Shown here in pieces: positions 13,041 through 21,292 of a stretch of DNA of 64,000 nucleotides. The notes under the pieces were generated by a model. The model was not told the origin of the DNA. It saw only the letters and a program-made list of their open reading frames with translations, and searched no databases. This DNA is from Herbidospora galbida (lineage in GTDB: Bacteria > Actinomycetota > Actinomycetes > Streptosporangiales > Streptosporangiaceae). The translations under genes and the position numbers were made by a program. The stretch is taken from contig NZ_SZQA01000037.1 of assembly GCF_005233835.1 (NCBI RefSeq), forward strand, positions 25,734 to 89,733, in the 5' to 3' direction. The stretch's first letter is position 1. Each line of letters opens with the position of its first letter.

Positions 13041-14227
13041 TGCGTGGTCTCGACGAGCTCGACGTGAAAGGTCGGCGCGTCCTCGTGCGCGCCGACCTGA
13101 ACGTTCCCCTCGACGGGGACGTGATCACCGATGACGGCCGCATCCGCGCCTCGCTCCCGACGATCCGGGAGCTGGCCGGCAAGGGCGCCAAGGTGATCGT
13201 CTGCGCTCACCTGGGCCGTCCCAAGGGCCAGGTCAAGCCGGAGTTCTCGCTGGCCCCCGTGGCCAAGCGGCTCTCCGAGCTGCTGGGCGAGCCGGTCGCC
13301 TTCGCCGCCGACGTGGTCGGCGACTCCGCCCGCGCCACCGTCGCGGCGCTGGAAGAGGGCCAGGTGGCCCTGCTGGAGAACCTGCGCTACGAGCCGGGCG
13401 AGGAGTCCAAGGACGACGCCGCCCGCGCCGAGTTCGCGGCCCGCCTGGCCATGCTCGCCGACCTCTACGTCGGCGACGGCTTCGGAGCGGTCCACCGCAA
13501 GCACGCGTCGGTCTACGACGTGCCCAAGCAGCTTCCGCACGCGGTCGGCGGCCTGATCGCCGCCGAGGTCGACGTGCTGAAGAAGCTGACCGTCGACCCG
13601 GCCCGCCCCTATGCGGTGGTGCTGGGCGGTGCGAAGGTCTCCGACAAGCTCGGCGTCATCGCCAACCTGCTGACCAAGGTCGACCGCCTGCTGATCGGCG
13701 GCGGCATGGCCTACACCTTCCTCAAGGCCCAGGGCTACGAGGTCGGCAGGTCGCTGCTGCAGGAAGACCAGCTCGACACGGTCCGCGGGTTCCTCAACCA
13801 GGCCGCCTCGCTCGGCGTCGAACTGGTGCTGCCGGTCGACATCGTCGCGGCCACCCACTTCGCCGAGGACGCGGAACACGAGGTCGTCGACGCCACCGCC
13901 ATCCCGGCCGACCGGGAGGGCCTGGACATCGGCCCGCGCACGCGCGAGCTGTTCGCCCAGAAGCTGGCCGACGCCCAGACCGTGTTCTGGAACGGCCCGA
14001 TGGGCGTGTTCGAGTTCGACGCGTTCGCGAACGGCACCCGCGCGGTCGCCGAGGCGCTCGTGCGCTCCGAGGCGTTCACCGTGGTCGGCGGCGGCGACTC
14101 CGCCGCGGCGGTCCGCAAGTTCGGCCTGCCGGAAGACGGCTTCTCGCACATCTCGACCGGAGGCGGCGCCTCCCTCGAGTACCTCGAGGGCAAAGAACTG
14201 CCCGGCCTGATCGCGCTGGAGGACTGA
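13040..14227 (+). CDS. pgk: Phosphoglycerate kinase
   Basis: PGK makes ATP from 1,3-bisphosphoglycerate. The 395-aa protein shows the N-terminal substrate-binding [16 protein letters not shown] and LENLRY, the hinge GGAKVSDK and the C-terminal nucleotide site NGPMGVFE and GGGDSAAA. The length is normal for the family. It begins on the last base of the gap stop and ends 1 nt before tpiA, so the three glycolytic genes are translationally coupled. A much longer in-frame extension through gap is an artefact of high GC. Confidence 0.98.
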
Positions 14228-14228
14228 C

Positions 14229-14993
14229 GTGAGCCGCAAGCCGCTCATCGCCGGCAACTGGAAGATGAACAAGAACCACCTTGAGGCGATCAAGCTGGTT
14301 CAGGAACTCGCCTTCTCCCTGACCGACAAGGACTTCGACAAGGTCGAGGTCGCGGTGCTGCCGCCGTTCACCGACCTGCGCAGCGTCCAGACGCTGGTCG
14401 ACGGCGACAAGCTCCGCATCGTCTACGGCGGCCAGGACCTGTCCGCCTACGACGGCGGCGCCTACACCGGCGAGATCTCCGGCGCCATGCTCGGCAAGCT
14501 CGGCTGCACCTTCGTGGCGATCGGCCACTCGGAGCGCCGGCAGTACCACGCCGAGGACGACGCTCTGGTCAACGCCAAGGTCCAGGCGGCCTACCGCCAC
14601 TCGGTGACGCCGATCCTGTGCGTCGGCGAGGGCCTGCCGGTCCGGCAGGCGGGCAACCAGGTCGAGCACACGCTGGCCCAGGTCGACGGCGCCCTCAAGG
14701 GTGTCTCGGCCGAGCAGGCGAAGACGATCGTGATCGCTTATGAGCCGGTCTGGGCGATCGGCACCGGCGAGGTCGCCACTCCTGACGACGCTCAGGAGGT
14801 GTGCGGCGCGATTCGCGTGCGACTCGCCGAGCTGTACGACACGGAAGTCGCCGACGCCGTCCGTATTCTTTACGGAGGCTCGGTGAAGTCTGACAACATC
14901 GCGGGGATCATGGCACAGCCCGACGTCGACGGCGCGCTCGTCGGCGGGGCCAGCCTCGACCCGGCGGAGTTCGTGAAGATCTGCCGGTTTTAG
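14229..14993 (+). CDS. tpiA: Triosephosphate isomerase
   Basis: TIM interconverts dihydroxyacetone phosphate and glyceraldehyde 3-phosphate. The 254-aa protein carries NWKMNK (catalytic Lys), IGHSERR (His) and [11 protein letters not shown] (catalytic Glu), then the phosphate-binding loop YGGSVKSDN and GGASL. The start is GTG 14229, one base after the pgk stop. It is the last gene of the glycolytic operon; secG follows after 116 nt with its own promoter. Confidence 0.98.
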   Translation: MSRKPLIAGNWKMNKNHLEAIKLVQELAFSLTDKDFDKVEVAVLPPFTDLRSVQTLVDGDKLRIVYGGQDLSAYDGGAYTGEISGAMLGKLGCTFVAIGHSERRQYHAEDDALVNAKVQAAYRHSVTPILCVGEGLPVRQAGNQVEHTLAQVDGALKGVSAEQAKTIVIAYEPVWAIGTGEVATPDDAQEVCGAIRVRLAELYDTEVADAVRILYGGSVKSDNIAGIMAQPDVDGALVGGASLDPAEFVKICRF

Positions 14994-15033
14994 CGCAGAT
15001 GTCGGCCTAGCTGGGTCATTATGGGGGTGCGAC

Positions 15034-15061
15034 TTGACACCAGGTCGTACCCTCATAGAGC
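15034..15061 (+). promoter_or_regulatory. Housekeeping promoter before secG
   Basis: A consensus -35 TTGACA (15034-15039), a 16-nt spacer and TAGAGC (15056-15061, 5 of 6 to TAGRRT). The predicted start near 15068 leaves a leader of about 40 nt before the secG GTG. Confidence 0.55.
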
Positions 15062-15109
15062 ACGTTTGAATCGTCATGCCGCTCAGGCGCTATCCGGAAA
15101 AGGTCTGCC

Positions 15110-15340
15110 GTGACTATCGGAATCTCCATCGCCCTCATTCTGTCGAGCGCCCTCATGGTGCTGCTGGTTCTGCTCCACAAGGGCAAGGGTGGCGGTCTGA
15201 CGGACATGTTCGGCGGCGGCTTCGCGTCGTCGTTCGGCGGTTCGTCCGTCGTGGAGCGCAACCTTGACCGTCTGACGGTCATCACCGGCGTCGTGTGGTT
15301 CGTCTGCATCATCGCGCTCGGCCTGCTGCTCAAGCCGTAG
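15110..15340 (+). CDS. secG: Preprotein translocase subunit SecG
   Basis: SecG is the small third subunit of the SecYEG export channel. The 76-aa protein has two hydrophobic segments (SIALILSSALMVLLVLL and VITGVVWFVCIIALGLLL) separated by the glycine-rich loop GKGGGLTDMFGGG, the classic SecG pattern. GTG 15110 follows a GGAAAAGG ribosome binding site. The tpiA-secG order is common in actinobacteria and other phyla. Confidence 0.95.
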   Translation: MTIGISIALILSSALMVLLVLLHKGKGGGLTDMFGGGFASSFGGSSVVERNLDRLTVITGVVWFVCIIALGLLLKP

Positions 15341-15412
15341 CAGCCCCAAGCGTCACATAGGGTTCATTCTCTCCCCGTGTTCCCCGCGGGGCGATCGAGC
15401 GAGGAGTAATCC

Positions 15413-15760
15413 GTGGGTAGTGGCAACGCGATCCGTGGCAGTCGAGTCGGAGCCGGCCCGATGGGCGAGGCCGAGCGCGGCGAGGCGGCCCCCCGAGTGC
15501 GTGTCGCCTTCTGGTGCGCGAATCTTCACGAGACGCGTCCCAGTTTCGCCAGTGACGCGGCCGTCCCGGAATTCTGGGACTGCCCCCGTTGCGGCCTGCC
15601 CGCCGGTCAGGACCAGGCCAACCCGCCTGCTCCGCCGCGCAATGAGCCCTACAAGACCCACCTTGCCTACGTGAAGGAGCGCCGGAGCGACAAGGACGGC
15701 GCGCAGATCCTCGCGGAGGCGCTGGAGCGGCTGCGTTCCTCCTCGCGTCCGATCTACTAG
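15413..15760 (+). CDS. rbpA: RNA polymerase-binding protein RbpA
   Basis: RbpA binds the principal sigma factor and RNA polymerase and stabilises the open complex; it is specific to actinobacteria. The 115-aa protein shows the family sequence GNAIRGSRVGAGPMGEAERG, a zinc site (FWCANLHE and CPRCG) and the sigma-interacting C-terminal PYKTHLAYVKERRSDKDG. GTG 15413 has a strong GAGGAG site at 15401-15406. In Streptomyces rbpA is induced by thiol stress through SigR, but I do not see a clear SigR promoter here. A strong terminator follows. Confidence 0.97.
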   Translation: MGSGNAIRGSRVGAGPMGEAERGEAAPRVRVAFWCANLHETRPSFASDAAVPEFWDCPRCGLPAGQDQANPPAPPRNEPYKTHLAYVKERRSDKDGAQILAEALERLRSSSRPIY

Positions 15761-15770
15761 GACTCGCCGA

Positions 15771-15802
15771 AACGGCCCCGCTGCGCAGGCAGCGGGGCCG
15801 TT
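15771..15802. terminator. Bidirectional terminator rbpA / amidohydrolase
   Basis: Perfect 14-bp stem (AACGGCCCCGCTGC and its complement) with loop GCAG, flanked by T residues on both strands, between two convergent genes. Confidence 0.85.
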
Positions 15803-15809
15803 TCGCGTT

Positions 15810-17438
15810 TCACCGCGCGAAGACCTGGTTTCCGTCCACGAACGTCGCCCGGACCTCGGTGAGGGCGATCTCGCCGGCCGGCTGGGCGAAGGGATCCCGG
15901 TCGAGCACGACCAGGTCGGCAGGCCGGCCCGGTTCGATCACGCCCGCCGGTGAGCCGTTCAGCCAGGCGCTTCCCTCCGTGTACGCCGTCATGATCGTCC
16001 GCAGGTCGAGCGCCTGCCCCGGGAGGAACGGCGCCGCGGTGTGCCCGGCGTGGTGGGAGCCGGGCGGCTCGACCCGGTTGACCGCGACGTGCATGCCTTC
16101 GAGGGGGTCGGCCGAGGAGACCGGCCAGTCGGAGCCCGCCGCCAGCCGGGCGCCCGAGGCGACCAGGTCGCCGAACGGATACTGCCACGACGAGCGGGGC
16201 TCGCCCAGGTAGGGCAGGGTGAGCTCGTCCATCTGGGGGCTGTGGGCGGCCCACAGCGGCTGGAGGTTGGCCACCGCGCCCAGCTCGGCGAACCGGGGCA
16301 CGTCGTCGGGGGTGATGATCTGCAGGTGGGCGATGTGGTGGCGGTTGGCCGGGTCGGTGCCCTCCAGGGAGTCGAGCACCTCCCTGACCGCGCGCTCGCC
16401 GATGGCGTGGAAGTGCACCTGGAAGCCCAGCGCGTCGAGCTCGCGGACGTAGCCCTTCAGCAGCGCGGGATCCACGTAGGACAGGCCGGTCCCGCCGCAG
16501 TGACATCCGGTCTCACTCCGACTTCTGAGATCGGGCCGGTTGTAGGGCTCGATCACGGCCGCCGTGAAGTTCTCGGCGATGCCGTCCTGCATGATCTTGA
16601 TCGAGGTGGCACGGAACCGGTCGAGGCCCTCGGCCGAGGCCCGGCGCTCCACCAGTGACGGGATCTGCTCGGCGCCCCGCGTCCGGTCCCACCACAGGGC
16701 GGCCACCACGCGGGCGGTGAGCATGCCCTTCCCAGCCACCGACAGGTAGGTGGGGAGCTGGTCGTCGGAGCCCGCGTACGAGCCGACGATCGCGTCCTGC
16801 CAGCCGGTGATGCCCAGGGAGAACAGGTGCCGCTGGGCGTCCAGCAGCGCGGCCTCCTGGTCGGCGGCGGTGGGGCGGGGGGTGAGCAGGCCGACCAGGT
16901 CCATCGCGCCCTCGTGCAGGACGCCGGTCGGGGTGCCGTCGGGGTCGCGTTCGATGCGGCCGTCGGCGGGGTCGGGGGTGTCCCTGCCGATGCCGGCCCG
17001 CTCCAGGGCCCGCGTGTTGACCCAGGCCGCGTGGTGGTCGCGCTGGATCAGGTAGGCGGGGCGGTCGAGGAAGTCGAGCTGCTCGCGGCGGGGCAGACCG
17101 CCGGGGAAGGCGGCCATGTCCCAGCCGCCGCCCTGGATCCACTCGCGGTCGGGGTGGGCGGCGGCGTACTCCCGCACCTCGCCCAAGTAGGCCTCCAGGC
17201 CGTACACCTCCGACAGTTCGCACAGCGCCCGTTCGAGACCGGCCTGGACCGGGTGGACGTGGCTGTCGGTGAATCCCGGCGTCAGCAGTCCGCCGGCCAG
17301 GTCGAACGGCTCGGCGGCCGGAGTGGCGAGGTCGTCGAGCGTCCCCACGGCGGCGATGACTCCGTCGCGGACCAGCACCGCTTCGGCGAAGCCGCCGGGG
17401 GTGAAGACGCGGCCTCCGTGGAACAGGGTCTCGGTCAA
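15810..17438 (-). CDS. Amidohydrolase family protein (YtcJ-like)
   Basis: The 542-aa protein belongs to the amidohydrolase superfamily, YtcJ/NfdA type: metal ligands DSHVHP near residue 60, FHAIGERAV, HHIAHLQI and GSDWPVS, then the closing beta-sandwich with PGRPADLVVLDRDP. It likely hydrolyses an amide, formamide or similar C-N bond; the substrate is unknown. It starts with TTG 17438, one base after the stop of the FAD oxidase, so the two form an operon. Around residues 303-313 a short insert (LRSRSETGCHC) uses several codons that are rare here (AGA, AGT, GGA, TGT). Confidence 0.85.
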   Translation of the reverse strand: MTETLFHGGRVFTPGGFAEAVLVRDGVIAAVGTLDDLATPAAEPFDLAGGLLTPGFTDSHVHPVQAGLERALCELSEVYGLEAYLGEVREYAAAHPDREWIQGGGWDMAAFPGGLPRREQLDFLDRPAYLIQRDHHAAWVNTRALERAGIGRDTPDPADGRIERDPDGTPTGVLHEGAMDLVGLLTPRPTAADQEAALLDAQRHLFSLGITGWQDAIVGSYAGSDDQLPTYLSVAGKGMLTARVVAALWWDRTRGAEQIPSLVERRASAEGLDRFRATSIKIMQDGIAENFTAAVIEPYNRPDLRSRSETGCHCGGTGLSYVDPALLKGYVRELDALGFQVHFHAIGERAVREVLDSLEGTDPANRHHIAHLQIITPDDVPRFAELGAVANLQPLWAAHSPQMDELTLPYLGEPRSSWQYPFGDLVASGARLAAGSDWPVSSADPLEGMHVAVNRVEPPGSHHAGHTAAPFLPGQALDLRTIMTAYTEGSAWLNGSPAGVIEPGRPADLVVLDRDPFAQPAGEIALTEVRATFVDGNQVFAR

Positions 17439-17439
17439 T

Positions 17440-18828
17440 TCAGTGTCCTGTGATCTTGTCGGCGATTCTGGCCAGCACGGACGTGCGGGGCACGCCCCCG
17501 GCCTCCCGGGCGTCGGCGAGCCGGTAGAGACGGTACATCGCGTGCACCCCCGTCCAGCGCAGGGGTTCGGGCTCCCACTTGCGCACCCTGCGGCCCACCC
17601 AGGGCAGCGCGGTCAGCTCGGTGTCGCGGCCCAGCACGAGGTCGCGCAGGGTGCGTCCGGCGACGTTGGTGGCGGTGACGCCGTGGCCGGTGTAGCCGCC
17701 GGCCCAGCCGAGGCCCGTCGAACGGTCCAGGCCCACGGTGGCGCACCAGTCGCGCGGCACGCCCAGCACGCCCGACCAGGCGTGCGCGATCGTGGTCGAG
17801 CGGGCGGCGGGGAAGAAGCCGAGCAGCAGTCGCCAGAGGGCGTCGACGGTCCAGCCGTGGGTGCGGCCCCGGTCGTCGACCCGGGAGCCGTAGAGGTAGG
17901 GGCGGCCCCGGCCGCCGAAGGCGATGCGGTCGTCGGCGGTGCGCTGGGCGTACATGTAGTAGTGCGCGAAGTCGCCGAGGAGCTCGTGGCCCTGCCAGCC
18001 GACCTCGTCCCAGAAGCGCTGGGGGAGCGGCTCGGTGACGATCATGGAGCTGTTCATCGGCAGCCAGTCGCGGTGGTTGTCCTTCAGCGTCGCGGTGAAG
18101 CCCTCGGTGCAGCGCAGGATCACGTCGGCGCGGACCGTGCCGCGCGCCGTCGTCACCCGGCCGGGCGCGATGCCGGTCACCTCGGTGCCCTCGTAGAGCT
18201 CCACCCCCAGGTTCTGTACGACCCCCGCCAGCCCCCTGGCCAGCTTCGCCGGCTGCACCCGCGCACAGTGAGGGCTCCAGGAGGCCGTCAGGGCCCCCTG
18301 GACCCGGATGCGCTCGTCCACGGGCACCACGGCCACGTCCTCGGGGCCCCAGCCCCAGGCGTGCTGGCCCTCGACCTCCTGCTCCAGGCGCAGCGCCTGC
18401 GCGGGGGTCCTGGCGACGTTGAAGACGCCGCCCTTCACCACGTCGGCGTCGATGCCCTCGGCCGTACAGACGGAGATGACCTCGTCGACGGCGCTGAACA
18501 GCTCCCGCTGGAACGCCCGCGCGGCCTCGGCGCCGTGGGTCTCGGCGTAGCGCCGCGGGCTCCCTGGCAGCAGCCCGGCCAGCCAGCCGCCGTTGCGGCC
18601 CGAGGCGCCGAATCCGGCGAACTCCTTCTCCAGGACCACGACGTGCAGCGACGGGTCGGCCTTCACCAGGTAGTACGCCGTCCACAGGCCCGTGTAGCCG
18701 CCGCCGACGATCGCCACGTCGGCCCGCAGGTCGCCGTCGAGCCGGCGGGCGGGCTCGGGGACGCCGAGCGCCCGATACCAATAGGAGACGTCACCGTTGG
18801 CGAAGGAATCGGAGAGCGGAGCGTTCAT
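17440..18828 (-). CDS. FAD-dependent amine/amino-acid oxidoreductase (DAO/PuuB family)
   Basis: The 462-aa protein has the dinucleotide-binding VAIVGGGYTGLWTAYYL near residue 38, GASGRNGGWLAG and, toward the C-terminus, GGYTGHGVTATN, which places it in the DAO fold family beside gamma-glutamylputrescine oxidase. It would oxidise an amine or N-methyl amino acid with release of peroxide. The amidohydrolase gene begins 1 nt later, so a two-step breakdown of an N-acyl or glutamylated amine is a reasonable guess. The start is ATG 18828, divergent from the ACT-GNAT gene. Confidence 0.85.
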   Translation of the reverse strand: MNAPLSDSFANGDVSYWYRALGVPEPARRLDGDLRADVAIVGGGYTGLWTAYYLVKADPSLHVVVLEKEFAGFGASGRNGGWLAGLLPGSPRRYAETHGAEAARAFQRELFSAVDEVISVCTAEGIDADVVKGGVFNVARTPAQALRLEQEVEGQHAWGWGPEDVAVVPVDERIRVQGALTASWSPHCARVQPAKLARGLAGVVQNLGVELYEGTEVTGIAPGRVTTARGTVRADVILRCTEGFTATLKDNHRDWLPMNSSMIVTEPLPQRFWDEVGWQGHELLGDFAHYYMYAQRTADDRIAFGGRGRPYLYGSRVDDRGRTHGWTVDALWRLLLGFFPAARSTTIAHAWSGVLGVPRDWCATVGLDRSTGLGWAGGYTGHGVTATNVAGRTLRDLVLGRDTELTALPWVGRRVRKWEPEPLRWTGVHAMYRLYRLADAREAGGVPRTSVLARIADKITGH

Positions 18829-18926
18829 AGGGGCAATCCTGCTCTATTCGTCACCTAGGCCGCATCTCACGACGGAACGCGTGGCGCAAGGCGGTATTGA
18901 GCCCCGTTATGCGAAGTCTTAACAGA

Positions 18927-18960
18927 ATTTGTCATGACGAAACGGATGGCACACCGCCAT
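18927..18960. promoter_or_regulatory. Inverted repeats in the oxidase / ACT-GNAT divergent region
   Basis: A GTCATGAC palindrome (18931-18938) with flanking TTT/AAA, and ATGGC-ACACC-GCCAT (18946-18960). They lie in a relatively AT-rich 189-nt gap between divergent genes, so operator function is possible but unproven. Confidence 0.35.
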
Positions 18961-19017
18961 GTAGCAAATGCGTAACAACGCTGCCCCAGGCTGGGACGCA
19001 GCGGAGGGAGAGATGTT

Positions 19018-20049
19018 ATGGGGTTTCTGCGGATCAGGACGACGGTCGACGAACGTCCCGGGCGGCTGGCGTCACTGGCGTCGGCGCTCGCGGCCAAGGG
19101 CGGCAACATCCTCGGCCTGTCCGTGCAACCCGACTCCGACGGCACCGTCGACGAGTTCATCGCCGACATCCCGGCCTCGGCGGACGACGTGCGGGTCGCC
19201 CTCGAGGAGGCCGGAGGCCGGCGGGTCAAGGTCGTCCCGGCGACCGCCCACGAACTGACCGACGAGCCGACGCGGGTGCTGCTGCTGGCCGCGCGGCTGC
19301 GGGCGATGCCGTGGCGGCTGCCGGAGATCCTCGGCGACCTGCTGCGCGCCGACGACGCCCGCTGGGTGTTCGGCGCCGTGAAGGGCGAGCTGCCCGACCC
19401 CACCCTGCTGGTGGTGCCGGTGGCGCCCCGGCGGTCGATCCGGCTGCGACGGACCGGCCTGCCCTTCACCATGACCGAGGCGGCCCGCGCCGCCGCGCTG
19501 GTCCGGCTGGCCCAGCCGCCGGCCGACCCCGTCTCGGCCGAGCGCGACGTGACGCTCGGCGACGGGACGCAGGTGCAGGTGAAGTCGCTGGCCCCGATCT
19601 ACCGCGAGGCCGTACGGGACCTGCACGAGCGCTGCTCCCCGGAGACCCGCAGGTTCCGCTACTTCACCTCGTCCCCCAGCCTGCCCCCGAGGGTCTTCGA
19701 CCGGCTCTGCGACCGGTCGAAGGGCCACTCGCTGGTGGCCGGGTACGACGGCCAGGTGGTCGCGCTGGCCAGCCTGAACTTCGGCGCCGAACCCGGCACC
19801 GCCGAGTTCACCCTCCTGGTCGAAGATCGCTGGCAGGGCCGCGGCCTCGGGGCCGCCCTGACCCGGTTGCTGCTGGAGGAGGCCCGTGACCTGGGCCTGG
19901 CCGAAGTGCGGGCCACGCTGCTCTCCGACAACGCGCGCATGCGGAGTCTGCTGATCTCCCTCGGCGCCACGCTGGGCTACACCGATGATCCCGGTGTGGT
20001 CGAGGCGCGGATCGCCGTGGGTGTGCTGGCGCCGGTCGTCCCGGCCTAG
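19018..20049 (+). CDS. ACT domain - GNAT acetyltransferase fusion
   Basis: The 343-aa protein begins with an ACT domain (RIRTTVDERPGRLASLASALAAKGGNI..., residues 4-75). A linker follows, then a GNAT domain with the acetyl-CoA-binding RWQGRGLGAALTRLLLEEA near residue 270. ACT domains bind amino acids. GNAT-ACT enzymes of this kind in Micromonospora and Streptomyces act as amino-acid-controlled protein lysine acetyltransferases. That family resemblance suggests a regulator of metabolic enzymes such as acetyl-CoA synthetase, though the target here is unknown. ATG 19018 follows GGAGGGAG at 19003-19010. Confidence 0.85.
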   Translation: MGFLRIRTTVDERPGRLASLASALAAKGGNILGLSVQPDSDGTVDEFIADIPASADDVRVALEEAGGRRVKVVPATAHELTDEPTRVLLLAARLRAMPWRLPEILGDLLRADDARWVFGAVKGELPDPTLLVVPVAPRRSIRLRRTGLPFTMTEAARAAALVRLAQPPADPVSAERDVTLGDGTQVQVKSLAPIYREAVRDLHERCSPETRRFRYFTSSPSLPPRVFDRLCDRSKGHSLVAGYDGQVVALASLNFGAEPGTAEFTLLVEDRWQGRGLGAALTRLLLEEARDLGLAEVRATLLSDNARMRSLLISLGATLGYTDDPGVVEARIAVGVLAPVVPA

Positions 20050-20065
20050 ACCGCGCCACACGAGA

Positions 20066-20106
20066 CATTCCGGTCCGGGGCGGCTCAGGGGCCCCGGACC
20101 GGAATG
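20066..20106. terminator. Bidirectional terminator ACT-GNAT / Clp N-domain gene
   Basis: A perfect 16-bp stem, from CATTCCGG on the left to CCGGAATG on the right, with a 9-nt loop between convergent genes. It is among the strongest hairpins in the window. Confidence 0.85.
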
Positions 20107-20107
20107 A

Positions 20108-20725
20108 TCATTTCTCCGGGTCGGGCGGCACACCCATCGCGTCGAGCCGCCGGTGGAGGCTCTCGAGGCTGTCGAGGACCTGCCGGAGCAGCTGCCGGTC
20201 GGCGGTGTGGCGGCGCAGGGTGGTGCGGATGGCGTCGTCGCCGGGCGCGGTCAGCCGGTCCATCACCGACCGGTCCTTGGCGGCCTGGTCGTCCATCCGC
20301 CCGATCAGCGCCTGTTTGAGCACCTCGGGTTCGACGCCGCACTCGCGCAGGGCGTGGACGCCCACGTTCTCGCCCTCGTTCAGCGCGCTCAGCAGCAGGT
20401 GCTCGGTGCCGATGTGCTTGTCGTAGCGCCGCAGGGCCTCCAGGTGCGACATCTCCAGGACCTTCTTCGCCCGTGGGGTGAAGGGGATGTGGCCCGGCGT
20501 CGGCGCGTCGGGGTCGGACGGGCCGGTGAGGCGGACGACGACGGCCCTCATCTCGTCGAGCCGCGCGCCGCATTCGGCGACCGCCTGGCCGGCCAGGCCC
20601 TGTCCTTCGTTGATCAGCCCCAGCACGATGTGCTCGACGCCGATGTAGGGGTGCTGCAGTTCCCGGGCTTCCTGGTTGGCCAGGACGACGACCTGGCGGG
20701 TGCGGTCGGTGAAGCGCTCGAACAC
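20108..20725 (-). CDS. Stand-alone Clp N-terminal repeat protein
   Basis: The 205-aa protein has two Clp N repeats: MFERFTDRTRQVVVLANQEARELQH with GVEHIVLGLI, then FTPRAKKVLEMSHLEALR with GTEHLLLSAL. There is no AAA+ ATPase domain and no Walker motif. In ClpC this domain binds adaptors and substrates, so a free version may act as an adaptor, decoy or modulator of ClpC. The GTG start at 20725 has a strong GGAGGA site. It ends with a short helical tail (LLRQVLDSLESLHRRLDAMG). It is a common actinobacterial paralogue of unknown partner. Confidence 0.85.
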   Translation of the reverse strand: MFERFTDRTRQVVVLANQEARELQHPYIGVEHIVLGLINEGQGLAGQAVAECGARLDEMRAVVVRLTGPSDPDAPTPGHIPFTPRAKKVLEMSHLEALRRYDKHIGTEHLLLSALNEGENVGVHALRECGVEPEVLKQALIGRMDDQAAKDRSVMDRLTAPGDDAIRTTLRRHTADRQLLRQVLDSLESLHRRLDAMGVPPDPEK

Positions 20726-20762
20726 GGGTTTCCTCCGTGTGGAGTGTGGGGGACTGCCCCCA

Positions 20763-21269
20763 CTATGCGCCGGAAACGGCGGGCGCGCGAAGCGTGTAGA
20801 CGTGGACGGGCCCGTGCTCGCCGATCCGGGTCCGGGTGCGGATCATGCCCAGCTTCTCGGCCAGCCGCTGCGAGGCGGTGTTGGCGGCGTCGGTCTCGGC
20901 CACCACCTCGGGCGCGCCCCGGGTCTCGAAGGCGAACCCGACCACCAGGCGGGCCGCCTCCAGCGCCAGCCCCCGGCCCTGCCATTTCGGATCTACACTG
21001 TAAAGGAGCTCGGCCGCGTGGTCGTCGGTGGTGCGCAGCCCGCACACCCCGATCTCGTGGTCGTGGACGATCGCCCACAGGCCGTAGCCGTGGGTGTCGA
21101 AGTCCTCACGGCTGTCGCCCACGATCTCGGCCACCAGCGCCGCCGAGACGAGCGAGTCGTCGAACAGGTGCCGCCGCACGCTCGGCTCGTTCCAGTGGAC
21201 CAGCAGCCACGGCGCGTCCGACGGGGCGATCGGGCGGAGGGTCAGCCGGTCTCCGCGCAACTCGGTCAT
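20763..21269 (-). CDS. GNAT N-acetyltransferase, RimJ/RimL type
   Basis: The 168-aa single-domain acetyltransferase starts with the RimJ/RimL-like LRGDRLTLRPIAPSDA and has the acetyl-CoA loop KWQGRGLALEAARLVVGFA, followed by DAANTASQRLAEKLGM. The substrate could be a ribosomal protein N-terminus, an antibiotic or another amine; nothing here decides it. The start is ATG 21269. It is divergent from the orphan coiled-coil gene (24-nt gap) and 37 nt upstream of the Clp N-domain gene on the same strand. Confidence 0.8.
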   Translation of the reverse strand: MTELRGDRLTLRPIAPSDAPWLLVHWNEPSVRRHLFDDSLVSAALVAEIVGDSREDFDTHGYGLWAIVHDHEIGVCGLRTTDDHAAELLYSVDPKWQGRGLALEAARLVVGFAFETRGAPEVVAETDAANTASQRLAEKLGMIRTRTRIGEHGPVHVYTLRAPAVSGA

Positions 21270-21292
21270 GCGGGCCAGGGTATGACCTCTCC

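Noticed and set aside
20153..21292. A long in-frame extension upstream of the coiled-coil gene
   Set aside because: It lies antisense to two clear genes (GNAT and Clp N-domain) and has no similarity to the product downstream.
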